A stretch of DNA of 64,000 nt, from the NCBI GenBank assembly GCA_020744425.1, contig JAGMUV010000028.1:62001-126000 (forward strand), read 5' to 3'. The position numbers and the translations under genes are program-made. This document shows positions 1 through 11,055 of this stretch, in pieces (position 1 is the first letter of the stretch; every line of letters starts with the position of its first letter). The notes under the pieces are model-generated. The model saw nothing but the letters and a program-made list of their open reading frames with translations, made no database searches and had not been told where the DNA came from. Source of the DNA: Dactylonectria macrodidyma (taxonomy: Eukaryota > Ascomycota > Sordariomycetes > Hypocreales > Nectriaceae).

Positions 1-1934
1 GCTGCCCACGCTTCTGCAAGCATTCCTTGAATTCTTCGATATCCATCTTATTTTTGCGTAGACTAGAGAGATGAAGGAACATTTTATAAACCTTCCTTTT
101 CAATGCATTCCAAACATGCTCGATGGGGTTGAGATCCGGGGAGTGACTGGGCCATTCTAATAGCGAAATTGCGTTCTGGAGCAAGAACGCTTCTGTCACA
201 GCAGAACGATGGATGGCAGCGTTGTCTTGCTGAAAATGAGGTGTCCCATCATAGACTGGAAGCAGACCTTCCTCCAGAGCCCGCATATAGCTAGTAGAAG
301 TGAATCCTTTCTTCTTGGCGAGTTCATCTCTGGTTATGATCACCAGCAGACTCTTCCCTTCAGACCAAATCGCTCCCCAGACCATTATCCGAATGGGAAT
401 TGATATACGGGCATGACATTTTTAATACACGGGCATGACGCTTACACGGGCATGACTTTTATGACATCTGATTGGATAGGACCCTCTTTTGTTAGTACAT
501 CTTGGCTCTACCGACGCTTTAATTTATACCTAGAGTTTAGCTGTCCATAATCATCCCTTAGTGACTAACGCGACACGATATAGCTCTCCATCAGATAGCT
601 ATCCATTGCCAGTCTCCCAGCCCTTGACGATAAAGACCTTCATTATGTCCTAATCTGAGTCTCCTCCTAGCTCGAGCGATCGAGCTTCCAGCCTAATACC
701 CAGCCCAATACCCCGCCAGCCAGTAAGTCAACCAGTCAGGTGATAGGGCGTAAGCTAGGTCGACCACCAAGGTATCAGAACAAGTCGATGCTTGCCAGGG
801 TTGCACTAGAAGCGAGCCAACAGGCCAGCAGCCTGTCTAGTAGCCAGGCCAATCCCTCATCCTAGCGCCAGACACGCAGCCAGTCATCTGTTCTAGGAAC
901 TGGAATAACTACAGGAGTACGTGCCAGCGGCCGAAGGACGCAACGAAGAGGTTCTTCTTTCTATAGTAGTTGGAAAATAGAAATGTATATAGCTGTCCTC
1001 TAGGGCGCAATGGAAACTGATCTTTGCTATATTCTAAACTAGATCTTGTTTTGACGTCCTGCACAGATCTATTCTAGAGGGCTGGATTGGCCTGGTTAGT
1101 TGGGTGCTGGAAATAAGAGCTTGTTAAGAGAGCTAGCTTTACCGCCTTCGCGAGGATGTATTTATGGGTCGACGGAAATCTAGCGAATCATATGTCATAA
1201 AAGTCATGCCAGTGTAAGCGTCATGCCTCGTGTATCAAAAATGTCATGCCCGTATATCAATTCCCATCCGAATAGTTGGCTTTACGTGACTTTTTTTATT
1301 ACCAAATTTGGGATCGTAGGCCTCATGTGTAAAACGCCAGACCCAGACATTAGGATTTGAGGGAGAATTTTGGATTGCACACTCATCCGAAAAGATGACC
1401 TCAGATCATGGTGAGTGTGTAGACAGATGCTTAATCTTCTGTGTAAGTTACCTGCGTCAATTCATCTTCTTTACCCTTCCAATCTTGTGTCCATAAAAGC
1501 TGCTGTTCTGCACATTCTTCTGATATAAAAACGCGCTTCTTTGCTCTCCATTTCCGCAAGTTCAGCTCATCTAAAGTGCGACGGAGTGTCGAAGGGCTCA
1601 CTGGCAGATTCAGGTTACTGACAAGTTCCTTCCGAGTCAGATCTGGGTCCTGACGGACCTGGCAAACAACTGCACGTTTCTCCCTAGGCGAAAGACCCTT
1701 AGGCCGTCCGGACCGGGGTTTAGGTTGGAGCGAATCTGTCTTCTTGAAGCGTTGAAATATGCGTGTCACGGCACTGGGTGAGACGCCAAAATCGGCTGCG
1801 ACAGCGCTTCGCTTCCTGCCTGCGAGAACAGCCGCAATAATAGCTACACGGACTTCGGGTTTGATTTCCTGGTTAGGCTGGCGATTTCCTGTTATGACGG
1901 TACTAAAACTTCGTAAACTGGTCGTCATAATCAA
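1..1934 (-). pseudogene. Tc1/mariner-type transposase, split by an inserted element, open at left edge
   Basis: The N-terminal part (1934 down to 1494) has a helix-turn-helix region typical of Tc1 transposases. The frame stops at 1431, but a 52-nt intron (donor GTAACT after a CAG codon, acceptor CTGAG before 1390) joins it in phase 0 to the catalytic domain. That domain shows FSDE, QQDNAAIH and SPDLNPIEHVW motifs, with 34 residues between the second D and the E (DD34E). The catalytic domain is cut at 387-394 by the 871-bp element at 395-1265. Removing that element and one target copy leaves the frame open to the window edge with no stop. The gene would cut and paste its own element at TA sites. 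It looks young: the insertion is the only visible lesion. The right end of the element is probably near 2036-2040, by resemblance to a terminal repeat; the left end is outside the window. Confidence 0.85.
395..1265. mobile_element. 871-bp non-autonomous inverted-repeat DNA element
   Basis: Both ends begin GGGAATTGATATACGGGCAT in inverted orientation, and the match runs for about 75 bp with few differences. Within the terminal repeat the motif CGGGCATGAC recurs three times at roughly 20-bp spacing. The element is flanked by a perfect 8-bp direct repeat ATCCGAAT (387-394 and 1266-1273). The interior has no credible coding region. Eight-bp duplications fit hAT-, Merlin- or Mutator-like transposases; the GGG end leans towards a Mutator-like source, but this is inference. 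It sits inside the catalytic domain of a Tc1/mariner transposase, so it is younger than that element. Confidence 0.9.
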
Positions 1935-2178
1935 AAGTTGTTGAGGAGTGAAGAAGAGGGTGTGTCGCGGTCCATTTGGAAAAGGTGACGCGGGGCGCGA
2001 CGTGACTGCGTTTCTTGACAGACTTTTGAGACCCCACTATATGGAAATGAGTTTGGTTTTATTCCTTCCTTTTGTTTAGTTTTAGTTTCTATGTCCTCTA
2101 TAGAGTTCCGGGAATGAGCGGCCATTGGGAGCATACGATGATGGAATATAGATCGTACTTAGAATGAGTTGAATCTGA

Positions 2179-2476
2179 GTTGCAGCTAGCAGATGGAAAC
2201 GATCATATGTGTGAGAGGCTCTTGGTATTCTTCCTATCTAATGAGGGTCTTTAGGTCAGTCTTATAGACGAAGATACTGACGATGACCTCAGACAGCCGA
2301 GAGGCCCCGGATGCCCCGGGGTCTTTGACTTTATCTAGCTATTGACCTGATTGAAGGAAAAGCTAGACTGCTGACAAGGCCTCTGACGAGGCAAGTGGCG
2401 ATGGACGCCTATGATGAAAGACAGAAAGCTTCACTTCCGCAATAACCGTTAAAATCCGATATCCCGATATGTGACA
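2179..2476 (+). repeat. Dispersed ~300-bp repeat, copy 1 of 4
   Basis: Most diverged of four copies seen here (others at 20896-21202, 33934-34232 and 43881-44176). One end has the form TTGCANCTAG..AGATGGAA, the other ends AAAATCCGATATCCCGATAT followed by GTGACA. A conserved open stretch in the first half would encode a short acidic peptide (including a VSLIDEETDDD-like run), suggesting descent from a coding transposon. The family is not recognised. Confidence 0.75.
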
Positions 2477-2480
2477 ATCT

Positions 2481-3040
2481 GCAATAACATACTCCACAAG
2501 CGAGTGCAACAAACAAGCGAGTGCAATAAAAATCTCAATCTTTAATATAGAATATTAAATAAAAACATAATAAAGCATCTGATTAATTAAAATTAATTAC
2601 TATACTCTTCTCTAGACATTGCAATAGCTATCTGACATGTTCTTGTGCTATGACCGGTCTTACTGCACGCTCTACAATGCCTTTCATTCGGTCGCGCTGA
2701 CCCTCCTTGACCACTACTTCTTGACGATCCGGCTATTACTTGCGTATTGGCATCCTTCTGATTAAGTGCTTCTCTTCCCTCATCTACAGTCATCTTCCCT
2801 CTATTCTGCAGGCGGGTTCTTTTTGCTCTACGCCGCTTGCTAAGGGTCTCATTTGCCTATCAAAGGATCTGGTTCTCAGGCTTTAATAATGCTATTTGAT
2901 GCATTATTGACTTCGTTCCCTTAGAAAATGACTCAAGTGCCTCAAGAATAGACGCTGGGGAGCTGCTCTGATGCCTTCTAATTCGTCTTTTAAGATATTC
3001 AGACTGAGAACTAGTCTTGAGGACGGTCTTTGGGGTCTTT
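2481..3040 (-). mobile_element. 3' fragment of a pogo/Fot1-like element (transposase C-terminus)
   Basis: The minus strand encodes the tail of a DDE_1 transposase. It has a lysine/arginine-rich linker, then a CCHC-like knuckle (C-x2-C-x3-GH-x4-C, about 2638-2700), ending in an acidic EEY tail at 2593. The same tail occurs in the longer relic at 54594-56455. Repeats of CAAGCGAGTG at 2497-2530 belong to the terminal repeat. Homology to the longer copy stops near 3040, so everything upstream of the C-terminal domain is missing. Scattered stops separate the pieces. Confidence 0.75.
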
Positions 3041-3762
3041 GTGTTAGAGATCACAAATGTGAGACGACCAAGTCGGTGGCAAGGTGTGGTACAAAGTGGA
3101 ACATTCCACGGAGGTGGTGCCTGGACCTAAACAGTAGTTCTCCTACTGCATATTTTGAATGAATTAAGAAACCTGAATCTTCCCATTTCAACAGGTTATG
3201 AGCCCGGAAGGCTGAACTAAATCTAAAGCTGAGTCTCCTACCTAATCATCCGTCCCTTACTCATAAGGATGTCACAGTCCCTTCCACTGCAGCGGAGACT
3301 CAACAGCGGTCTTGGACCCCGCCAGAATTACGGCCCTTCATCCTGCTGTCTCTTGAACGAAGAACCCGCTACTTGATCATTTACCAATCTCGACACTTTC
3401 TTCCCTTTATCACACAGTCGGATGGAAATGACCTGCAGAAAAGCTCTTGATTTTTCTATCTAGGCTGTTATGTTGAACTTGCTTTTTGGGAAGCACAGAT
3501 CACACCAACCTCTGACTGGAAGTCCGGACTTCCGGGCTGCCGGTCTAAACAGCCTGTCTGAACAGCCGGAAGACCTTCCTTCTGGTTTGATCAAATGTAT
3601 GACCTTTTGCTCTGTTGGATGTGGCACGCCTCTGTAAGGTTTCCACTACCTAGCGTGTCTGCAGATGCTATCTATAAGAAACACGTCCTAGACTTCCTGG
3701 CTTACCTCTACCTTCATCGAAAACAAGCCAACAACATCAACACATTACATTACTTCAATATG

Positions 3763-4419
3763 TCAGACGGCAAAGACTTGAATCTGAGCGGAAATCTTTC
3801 CGGAGTTGCTAAGCTTGAATCCTCTGAAGGTTGGATTAACTGGAACGAGGAAATCCGAGACCTACTGGCCCTGTCTGGTTATGACGATCTCCTGGAGAGA
3901 AAACGAGACCCACCGGTGTAAGGCAATCTCTCGGACGTCGACTTCGAAGAAAAGCTAGATGCTTAGCACTAGAGATAAGCACGGGCGTGCGGAGCAGTTC
4001 GATATCGGCTTGGTTTCCGTCCTAGATAGGAAGTGTAAGGTCTTAACACCTTAGCGGTTATCCTTAAAACGCTAGAGCTACACTTCAAACCTAAGGGTAG
4101 TAATGTATTCTACAACCTCTAGTAAAAGTTTGCTCAGCTTACTCTGGATAACTGTGAAAGTGTATCTGACTTCTCTCAGCAATTACAGAAGACCCAAGAC
4201 CAAATCCTTTAACTAGACGAAATTAGTCAGATTGGATAACTACAACTGGCGGATAAGTTTCTTAATGGACTTGGACCCAAGTGTTAAGTATTCCTTACTG
4301 CATTTCTTCAGAACCACAGCCTGCTACCTGAACGGAACCTCGCAGGCATTATCACCAAGGCAGCCACTACTATTGAAAAAGCTACTAGAGCGGCTGAGCA
4401 GGAGGAACATAGTTAGCGG
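3763..4419 (+). pseudogene. Degenerate copia-type gag fragment
   Basis: Translation from the ATG at 3763 gives a peptide with LxGxxNWxxW-like features (GWINWNEEIRDLLALSGY) typical of the N-terminal gag domain of fungal Ty1/copia elements. A stop follows at 3919. The remaining gag homology, such as LDNCESVSDFSQQLQKTQDQ and a stretch ending in an EQEEH run, continues in shifted frames with several stops up to about 4410. No protease, integrase or reverse transcriptase follows; an LTR abuts directly, so pol was probably lost by deletion. It is dead as a retroelement. Confidence 0.7.
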
Positions 4420-4820
4420 TGTGTCGGGGCTGAGGGCCCACTAGCTAGAATGACCCGGGATTTTAATTAGCCGACCGATCTGAGTGCCGGTCTTAATAAA
4501 GCTATCGATAAGGATAACAGGAGTTGGTCTGAGATAAAAGGCAGAGATAACTCAGACACAGATAGGAATCAACAATGTTCTTGCCCACCTTTATTTTTGA
4601 GTTTTTGAATGGTTTTTGATGTCATTATGATGAGATTTATTTGGTTAACTGGAATATCTAATTTATTTTCTCGCCAGCCGCTTGATTGCAGCTCTGGCCC
4701 TCCTTTTGTCTGTTTTGTTTTGCGAGTCTTGTCCATCCTCGCTCTGCTACTCATCCCGCCTACCCTACGGCACCCGTCACTTCGGGTGGTGGTGTCCCTC
4801 TTGTCCCCCTGCCCAACACA
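4420..4820 (+). mobile_element. LTR (401 bp) of the copia-like element
   Basis: Begins TGTGTCGGGGCTGAGGGCCC and ends CCTGCCCAACACA, with TG...CA borders. The same start and end bound the solo LTR at 13568-13903. It lies immediately 3' of the gag fragment, in the position of a 3' LTR. No matching 5' LTR was found upstream of gag. Confidence 0.75.
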
Positions 4821-5225
4821 ATAGTCTAAGGCTTTAAGTAATAAGAAGGTGTTGCTGCTAGCAAGTCACAATGGAATGTGACGCCATTCTAGGGGTATAG
4901 GGTAGGTCCGAGGCGTGAGGGATATGATCAAGTGGATCAGAACGTCGTAATGAGCAAAACTCCATCCTGTATAGGCAGGTGGTACTTACTATACGAGTGC
5001 GTCACCATGTACCCAGTAAGGCAACAGCTTACTCCAACCCCTCCTCAACCTTGACATGCCATGCACAGACCATTGTTGCCGATTTAAAAGTTGGCATTTC
5101 CCTATGGATGCCGTAATTGAACTAATATCTTACACAACTTTAGAGCATCGCCACTCACTCCATTCATATTACCTTAATGCCGCACTAAATATCAGTCGCA
5201 TGCTCATTTCCTCAAAATCGTCATC
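4821..5225. other. Intergenic, upstream of the acyltransferase
   Basis: No gene is visible. It contains the presumed promoter and leader of the acyltransferase; no convincing TATA box or operator stands out. Confidence 0.5.
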
Positions 5226-6767
5226 ATGCCCAGGGTTGAGGAATTCCATCTCCACTCCTTCGGTTGGGAGAATGACCCGGAGGAGGAGCGATTTAAGCTC
5301 TCTACCCTCGACTATTTATCGACAATAACCTATACCAACACGGCTCTCTTTTTCAAGGTAGAAGATGCAGAAAAGACGTTAGTGCTAGATCACCCCCTCT
5401 GTCTAGAAAGCCAGCTTGCTTACCCATCTGATAGCAAAGCTGCGGCAATACTCAAGCAAGGTCTAGAGCGGACCCTCAGCCAGGTTAGACACCTTGTGGG
5501 CACTATTGAGAGGGACCAAGATGGCCACCACTCAATCGTCAGGAAGAAAAACAGCACCGTCAAATTTGTCGTTCAGCATCTTGACACCCCTGACGACAAA
5601 TTTCCCTCTCTTGATGACATTGCAGACGCTCACTTCCTCTCGACTGTGCTTGGCGATATTAATGTCTTGAGCGTTGCTCCCATGACGTGCGGCAACAAGC
5701 CAGAAGCCCATCCTGACAACAGCCCTGCCGTCTCATCATTCAAAGCCAATTTCATTAGGGGCGGTCTTATCCTGAATCTCCTCCTGCACCATTATTCCAA
5801 TGGCATTACAGGCTTCACTTCCTTTGTTCGACAACTAGCAGAAAACTGTTATGCCATTGCACACACGACCGAGTTCCCCTCGTTTGATCCAAAATGCCTT
5901 GATCGCAGCCTCTTTGGCTCCTTGGGATTCGACAGACCGTCTTCAACCTCCAAGGAGACACAGGTTGACGCGCCTCCTCGAGCCGACCGCAACTTGCAGC
6001 ACAGGCCGTCGCAGTCACTCGTGTTCCACCTGCGCAAGAGCAGGGCCGTTGAGCTGAAAAAGGCCGCCGCGCCGGGTGATGGCTCCTGGATCTCTACATA
6101 CAATGCCATCTGCGCCCTCATGTGGCGTGTCCTCACTAGGATCCGCGAGCCTCTCTATCGGCCTGGCTTTGCGTACATGCCGATCTGGGCATCTGGCGTG
6201 AGCATATCTAAGCTCTTCACTGACCCTCCGATTCCTGAGGGCATGCAGGGCAACCTACAACTCGACATAACATCTACCATGTCTCCTGTACCGCAACTCA
6301 GTTTAGCTGAGATCATCTCAGAGGCGCCGCTGTCTCAACTAGCAAGTTACACACGTCAAGTGACTGATGGCGTTACTGCCGATATGCTGGCTGCCGCGCT
6401 ACAGAAGGTTGCGCGTGTGCGTAACAAGCAGGACTTGTCTATCCACCTTGATTCCTTCCCGCCCATGGCCATCCTAGTAAGCGACTGGCGGCATGCTAAT
6501 CTCTGCACGTTTGATTTTGGCTTTGCCGAGCCAGTAGCCTTCCGGCACTTGTTCGGCGGCGTACCATTGTGCCAAGCACTTGTCTACCCGGCGCGCAAGG
6601 GCCCAGCTGCGGATGACGAGGGGATGGAGGTGCAAGTTACGTTTGAGACGGAACTCATGGAACAGCTGGTAAACGATCCGGAGTGGAGCAAGTATTTCGA
6701 GTTCAGAGGCGTTGACGCGTCGGAGGAAGAGAGCTCGAGTGACGGGAATCCTAGATCCAAGCTCTGA
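5226..6767 (+). CDS. BAHD / trichothecene acetyltransferase-like O-acyltransferase
   Basis: A 513-residue intronless frame of the PF02458-type transferase family, which moves an acyl group from acyl-CoA to a hydroxyl or amine. The two family signatures are recognisable. At residues 188-197 there is HHYSNGITGF where the family has HHxxxDG. At about residue 436 there is DFGFAEP in place of DFGWG, close to the form seen in fungal trichothecene-type acetyltransferases. The active-site His is kept but the usual Asp (a mostly structural residue) is Gly. Length suits the family (about 450-520). It stands 2.3 kb from the end of a convergent P450 gene, so it probably tailors a hydroxylated metabolite of this cluster. 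The start is the first ATG of the frame. The substrate cannot be told from sequence. Confidence 0.85.
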   Translation: MPRVEEFHLHSFGWENDPEEERFKLSTLDYLSTITYTNTALFFKVEDAEKTLVLDHPLCLESQLAYPSDSKAAAILKQGLERTLSQVRHLVGTIERDQDGHHSIVRKKNSTVKFVVQHLDTPDDKFPSLDDIADAHFLSTVLGDINVLSVAPMTCGNKPEAHPDNSPAVSSFKANFIRGGLILNLLLHHYSNGITGFTSFVRQLAENCYAIAHTTEFPSFDPKCLDRSLFGSLGFDRPSSTSKETQVDAPPRADRNLQHRPSQSLVFHLRKSRAVELKKAAAPGDGSWISTYNAICALMWRVLTRIREPLYRPGFAYMPIWASGVSISKLFTDPPIPEGMQGNLQLDITSTMSPVPQLSLAEIISEAPLSQLASYTRQVTDGVTADMLAAALQKVARVRNKQDLSIHLDSFPPMAILVSDWRHANLCTFDFGFAEPVAFRHLFGGVPLCQALVYPARKGPAADDEGMEVQVTFETELMEQLVNDPEWSKYFEFRGVDASEEESSSDGNPRSKL

Positions 6768-7403
6768 TGACGCGGGCGATTCCTACGATTATCCGTCTGA
6801 CCCGAGGTTTCTACAAGTTCCCGGCGTGCTACATTAGCGAGTTGAAGGAGGAGATTCCTTGATATAGCTAGCTTCTATAAGCCTATCAAGGCCAGGGTTA
6901 ATACAAGTCATCTATATCTCCAAGGAGAAGATAAGACTTGATGGAGAAGTGGCAAGTAAGCGAGCGGCATGTGCGGCCGCCTACGACCAGGGAGGGCATG
7001 TAGTATATGATGCCAAGGCATCGATTCGGAGCCAGTTCAGCGGACCGGACCGAAACGGATCCCGGAGGAACGTATTATTAAAGTCATTAATGGAGCAAAA
7101 AGATAACCGGCACCATCGGAACAAGGGCTGTGGAGTACTCCGTGCTAGGTTGTTAATCCTTTTGTGGGGTAACTAAGTAGCCCTAATCGTCATAAACTAT
7201 GCAAGGTCTCCTACTGTATGTGTGTACCTTTGCATATCACCTATTGGGGGATTTGGTGTAGAGGTATGACGTTTATTTTTCAATGACTCGGTTACGTAGT
7301 ACTTTTTGGATTTGCGCATCCCGACCTTCCAAATGCGTCTACAGAAGCAGCAATACCGCCGTCACACTGCATATGGATGATACCTATTGTAGTACTCAAG
7401 AGT
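6768..7403. other. Intergenic between convergent acyltransferase and P450 genes
   Basis: Only short frames without recognisable domains. One of 75 codons (6949-7176) and a short peptide-like stretch just after the acyltransferase (about 6785-6860) resemble nothing I know. The 3' ends of both neighbours lie here. Confidence 0.4.
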
Positions 7404-9088
7404 TCATCCATGGCGCGGCTTCACGTACACCTCCATCTCGGGCCTCAGCCACGTAACATAGCCCTTCTGGTTTCGCATCCAGTTCTGCGCCTTTTCGCTT
7501 AGCCGCATGTCGAATTTCCACACGGCCCGGCCTAGGATGAGTTTCCCCTCGGCATATGCCAGGCTTTTTCGTTCAAGTTAGCCAGCCCTGTCTTCATGAT
7601 CATGATTGGTTTCGCCTACCTCCTGCCTATGCAGTTGCGCGGGCCCACGCTGAAAGGCTGGAGAACTTCCCGCCGATCGTCCGGGAATGCTGCCACGTCG
7701 ATGAATCGCTCTGGGATGAACTCCTCCGGCCGGGTAAAGTTAAGAGGTGAGTGGTAGGCGGCGTAATGATTGACAGCTACTGACGTCTACTCAGGTCGAC
7801 ATTGTTAGTGAACTTCAGTTGTGGACCATCCAAGCCATTACTAGTTAGTCAAGAACACGTACCCCTTCTGGAACATACTCGCCGTCGATGGTGGCACCGC
7901 CTCTCGGCACCCGTCGTGGAAATCCTGGTACAGCTGGTGAATACAAGCGCAAGCCCTCCTCGAGGATAGCGGCAAGATACGGGAGACGATCAGTATTCTC
8001 AATGGTCATCATGCCGTCGCTCTCAAATGCAGTCGTCAACTCGTGCACCAGCTTCTGCATCTTGTCTGGGTGCTGAAGAAGGAGAAACAAGGCCCCGGAC
8101 AGCAGCGTAGCCGTGGTTTCGCTCCCAGCCTGGATCAGCGTGGCCGAGTTGCTTAGCATCTCGTCAAAGGTGAAGCCCTTGCCCTCCGGTTGGCGCAGGA
8201 TGTGCTCCATAAAGTCTGGGCGGGAAGCATTGTTGTTGACTCGACGTGACACCTTTTCCTGCGTGAGTTTCCGATGCCCCTCTGCCCCCTTAACGGCATC
8301 TGAGGGGAGCATCGTATTCACAATCTGACGGGCATAGCGGCCCAGCAGAGGGATATGCTGTATGATGCGAAAGTGCATCTGGGCCTCTTCGATCTGGTTC
8401 AACTTGAGGAGCCAATCCGTCGCGCCATTCTCGAGACACCCAAACGGCTCTCCAAACGCGAGATCCCCGATGATGTCGAACGTGACAAAGTTGAACCACT
8501 GGACCATATCCACGGGCGTCTCGCCGTGCTCGCAAGCCCGAATAAGGCCGTTGATGAACATGTCGACGTAGCCCTGTATCAGCGGCTCTTGCTCGCGCAA
8601 AGAGCGAGCTGAGAACCCGGGAGAGTAGAGGCGCCGGTACCGCGCGTGCTCCTCGCGGTTCCCGTTGACGATGGTGGGGGCGTCGGGATTTCTCACGTAG
8701 AACTCAGGGTCCTTGATCATTTCCTGCTCGCGCGTCTTCTTGTGGGCGTAGATGTCCTTCCAAGCTTGGGGGTTGATGAAGGAGAGATTGTTGGGCGCGA
8801 TGCGCACAACGGGACCGTATCTATCGTGTAGTTGCTGGACCGCGCGGTGATGGTAGCCCGTCCACATGGCAGCTAGATATGGGATCTTGGTTGCCGCTCG
8901 GAGTCGAGGGCCGGGGTATTTCGCCAGAGGATGGAATAGGACATTGTACGCAGAGTATCCCACCAAGTACAGAGCAATCTATCTTGATTAGTATGGTATT
9001 TTCAAGCATGGTCGCCCTCACTAACAAGTATAACAGTGCTGATGAGTATACTCGGAATATTCAACAGAGTTCCAGACAATCCAGACAT
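7404..9088 (-). CDS. Cytochrome P450 monooxygenase, microsomal
   Basis: Four exons: 9088-9026, 8978-7863, 7786-7620 and 7563-7404. Introns are 47, 76 and 56 nt, all GT-AG; the first holds a TACTAATC branch-like site. The product is 501 residues. It has an N-terminal membrane anchor (about residues 12-32), a proline-rich KYPGP hinge, the I-helix AGSETT oxygen-binding motif, an ExxR motif (EEGLR), PERF and a haem loop FSVGPRNCIG with the cysteine ligand. Everything needed for activity is present. The overall look is of the isotrichodermin C-15 hydroxylase-like (CYP65-type) fungal group, but that is an inference. It should oxidise an intermediate at the ER membrane. It is convergent with the acyltransferase. 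Exon 1 was chosen because splicing there restores the membrane anchor. Confidence 0.92.
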
Positions 9089-10062
9089 TGTGGATGTATA
9101 TCTCTCTTCGACTCTCTAATCTCAATACAAAGGTTGTCTATGGGAGCTAGGTGTCTGTATTTATATGCAGTAGTCACACGGTATCATTTAATTATTTGAT
9201 GCGAGAAGCAGAAGTCCCTCCTGTAGCTCCCTGCAGTCCGTTCAGCCCCACTGATAGGTACTGGTATCTCTCGGCGGAGATATCTATTGTAGAATAAGAC
9301 GATTGTTCCCCGAATCATCAGTCGTTCAAAAGCTTCTATGAATGAATATTATTTTCCACCCATTTCTTGTCAATCTAAACGCCAAGGTAATGCTGAAAGA
9401 ATTCAATGGCCCTTGGGTATAAGATCGAGCTTAGGGCGTGTAGACCCATCGCACACAAGTTTATTTCTCACCTCATATCTTGCCACCTGCTTGATTAACG
9501 ATTAGCCCCATGCGAGTCGATCCTGGAGAGTCATTCACCCCTCCCTAGCCCCGCCGGAACCAAGAGCAAAAAAACTCTTAAACTTGCCATGTCTACACGA
9601 CGTCAAATGGCTACACGATGGCGCTTACGCATTCGAGGGGTAACGTGCATGACCTGTGCTGATGAATCCTATACTAGCACTTTGTCATTCCGAGTTAAGC
9701 AGGACATTAGACTTGAGTTACCTGATACGGAAGGTGACTTCAGCTCCTTCGCGCAAGCTTACTGCACGTTGACGGCATCCTGCTTCCTCTTTCTTCTTGG
9801 TGCCCGCCTCAACTTAGCGCCGATCTAAGCCACCCTAGTAGATACGGAGAAATGACAGGAAGCTTAGCAAGAACGACACCAGATCATCAACCGCCCGATC
9901 CTACGCGTGGGGCAAATACGAGGTCAATGATTTGAATCAAGACGTGTAATTGGATGATGGGCTGAAAAGGGAAGAACTCCTAGGCTGTCGACATGCCGAG
10001 ACGAAGTCAATGGATGGTATTTGCCCGCTATCTAATATCCTGGACTCCATCAACCCGCTCCT
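9089..10062. other. Intergenic between P450 and 2OG oxygenase genes
   Basis: About 1 kb with no credible gene. An 80-codon frame at 9589-9828 has no recognisable features. The P450 promoter and the 3' region of the oxygenase lie here. Confidence 0.5.
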
Positions 10063-11055
10063 TCAAGGCAGCCACATCGGCAGATGCAATGGTGCTGTAC
10101 TGTGCAGCTCCATGGTATCCGCGTAACCTGACACATGTCCATCCAGCTTGGGCCGTCGGGTAAAGACGACGAGCATATCCCTAGTCGCAGGCTGCGCCGC
10201 ATCCTGCTGATGGACCGAGGTGACGCTGTGCTTGAAGTCGTGATCCACAAACATCAGCGTGTCGAGGAAGTGCTGGTGGTGTACGCGGCCCCGGATCAGC
10301 GTCGGGTTCGTCTCCCAGGTCTGCACCCCGGTGGTCTCTGCGTTGTCGTGGATGAATGTCACGGCGCTATCTCCACGCATGTTGCTGCTGCCCAGGAAAA
10401 CCGTCATGGTATGGTCCGACCCGTCCGAGTGCACGCCCTCGAGGGCCGGCTCGCCGAAGATTCCCTTGTCCTTGGACGTGTGGGTGCGCGCGTTGAAGAC
10501 GGTGCAGATCCATGCTGGAGAGGAATAGTCCAGCCGGTCCCGCGGCGTCACTGGCACGCCTTGGAAGACGAGTGCCTTGAAGAGCATCAAGGCCTGCACG
10601 ACCGTGTTGCCCTGCATGTCCGTCGGTGCCTCGTCAAACATCCTGGGTATCCCTGAGTCGTGACGCTTGTAGTCCTCTTGCACCGTTAGTGTGTACGGCT
10701 GTGACTCGAGCCGCCGGATGCTGCGCGTCTCGGGGTCGATGCAGTACCGTCCGTACGTCACTGAGCGGTAGTCGAGCGTTGGGTCGGGTCCCGTAAGGTC
10801 GCTGATGCCCTTGACTGACCCAAAGTCGTCTTCCCTGGCCCCGAGGCCCTCCAGAATGGGAACCATGTCCTCGCCTCGGACGAAGATGTATCTGTTTTTC
10901 CAGTATGTGCTGCGCAGAGCCATGATGGCCGCAATTGACTCGTAGAACCGAGCATGATAGCGTTGCTCGAGGACATTGAGAATATGAGGCCCTCGGCGAG
11001 GCGCCTTGTGCACCTTATGCCCGTTGACGCCGTTGACGCCGTTGACGATAGGCAT
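10063..11055 (-). CDS. 2-oxoglutarate/Fe(II) dioxygenase of the amino-acid hydroxylase (BsmA/IDO-like, PF10014) type
   Basis: A 330-residue intronless frame. The HxD part of the iron triad is in EGVHSDGSDH (His209, Asp211). The distal His is in DHDFKHSVT (His276), with arginines near 300 that could hold 2-oxoglutarate. The arrangement EGVHxDG, then DTLMFxDxxFKH, is that of the family containing bacterial L-isoleucine 4-hydroxylase, so a free amino acid or derivative is a plausible substrate. It would couple 2-oxoglutarate decarboxylation to hydroxylation. The N-terminus has a VNGVNGVNG low-complexity run. The gene is divergent from the PLP enzyme, with a TATAAATA box (11146-11153) about 90 bp upstream of the ATG. 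No lesion is seen. Confidence 0.8.
   Translation of the reverse strand: MPIVNGVNGVNGHKVHKAPRRGPHILNVLEQRYHARFYESIAAIMALRSTYWKNRYIFVRGEDMVPILEGLGAREDDFGSVKGISDLTGPDPTLDYRSVTYGRYCIDPETRSIRRLESQPYTLTVQEDYKRHDSGIPRMFDEAPTDMQGNTVVQALMLFKALVFQGVPVTPRDRLDYSSPAWICTVFNARTHTSKDKGIFGEPALEGVHSDGSDHTMTVFLGSSNMRGDSAVTFIHDNAETTGVQTWETNPTLIRGRVHHQHFLDTLMFVDHDFKHSVTSVHQQDAAQPATRDMLVVFTRRPKLDGHVSGYADTMELHSTAPLHLPMWLP

Noticed and set aside
6949..7176. 75-codon frame after the acyltransferase
   Set aside because: No homology recalled, no splice context, composition like intergenic DNA.
10135..10656. 173-codon plus-strand frame antisense to the 2OG oxygenase
   Set aside because: The minus-strand frame carries the full iron and substrate motifs; the antisense frame has none.
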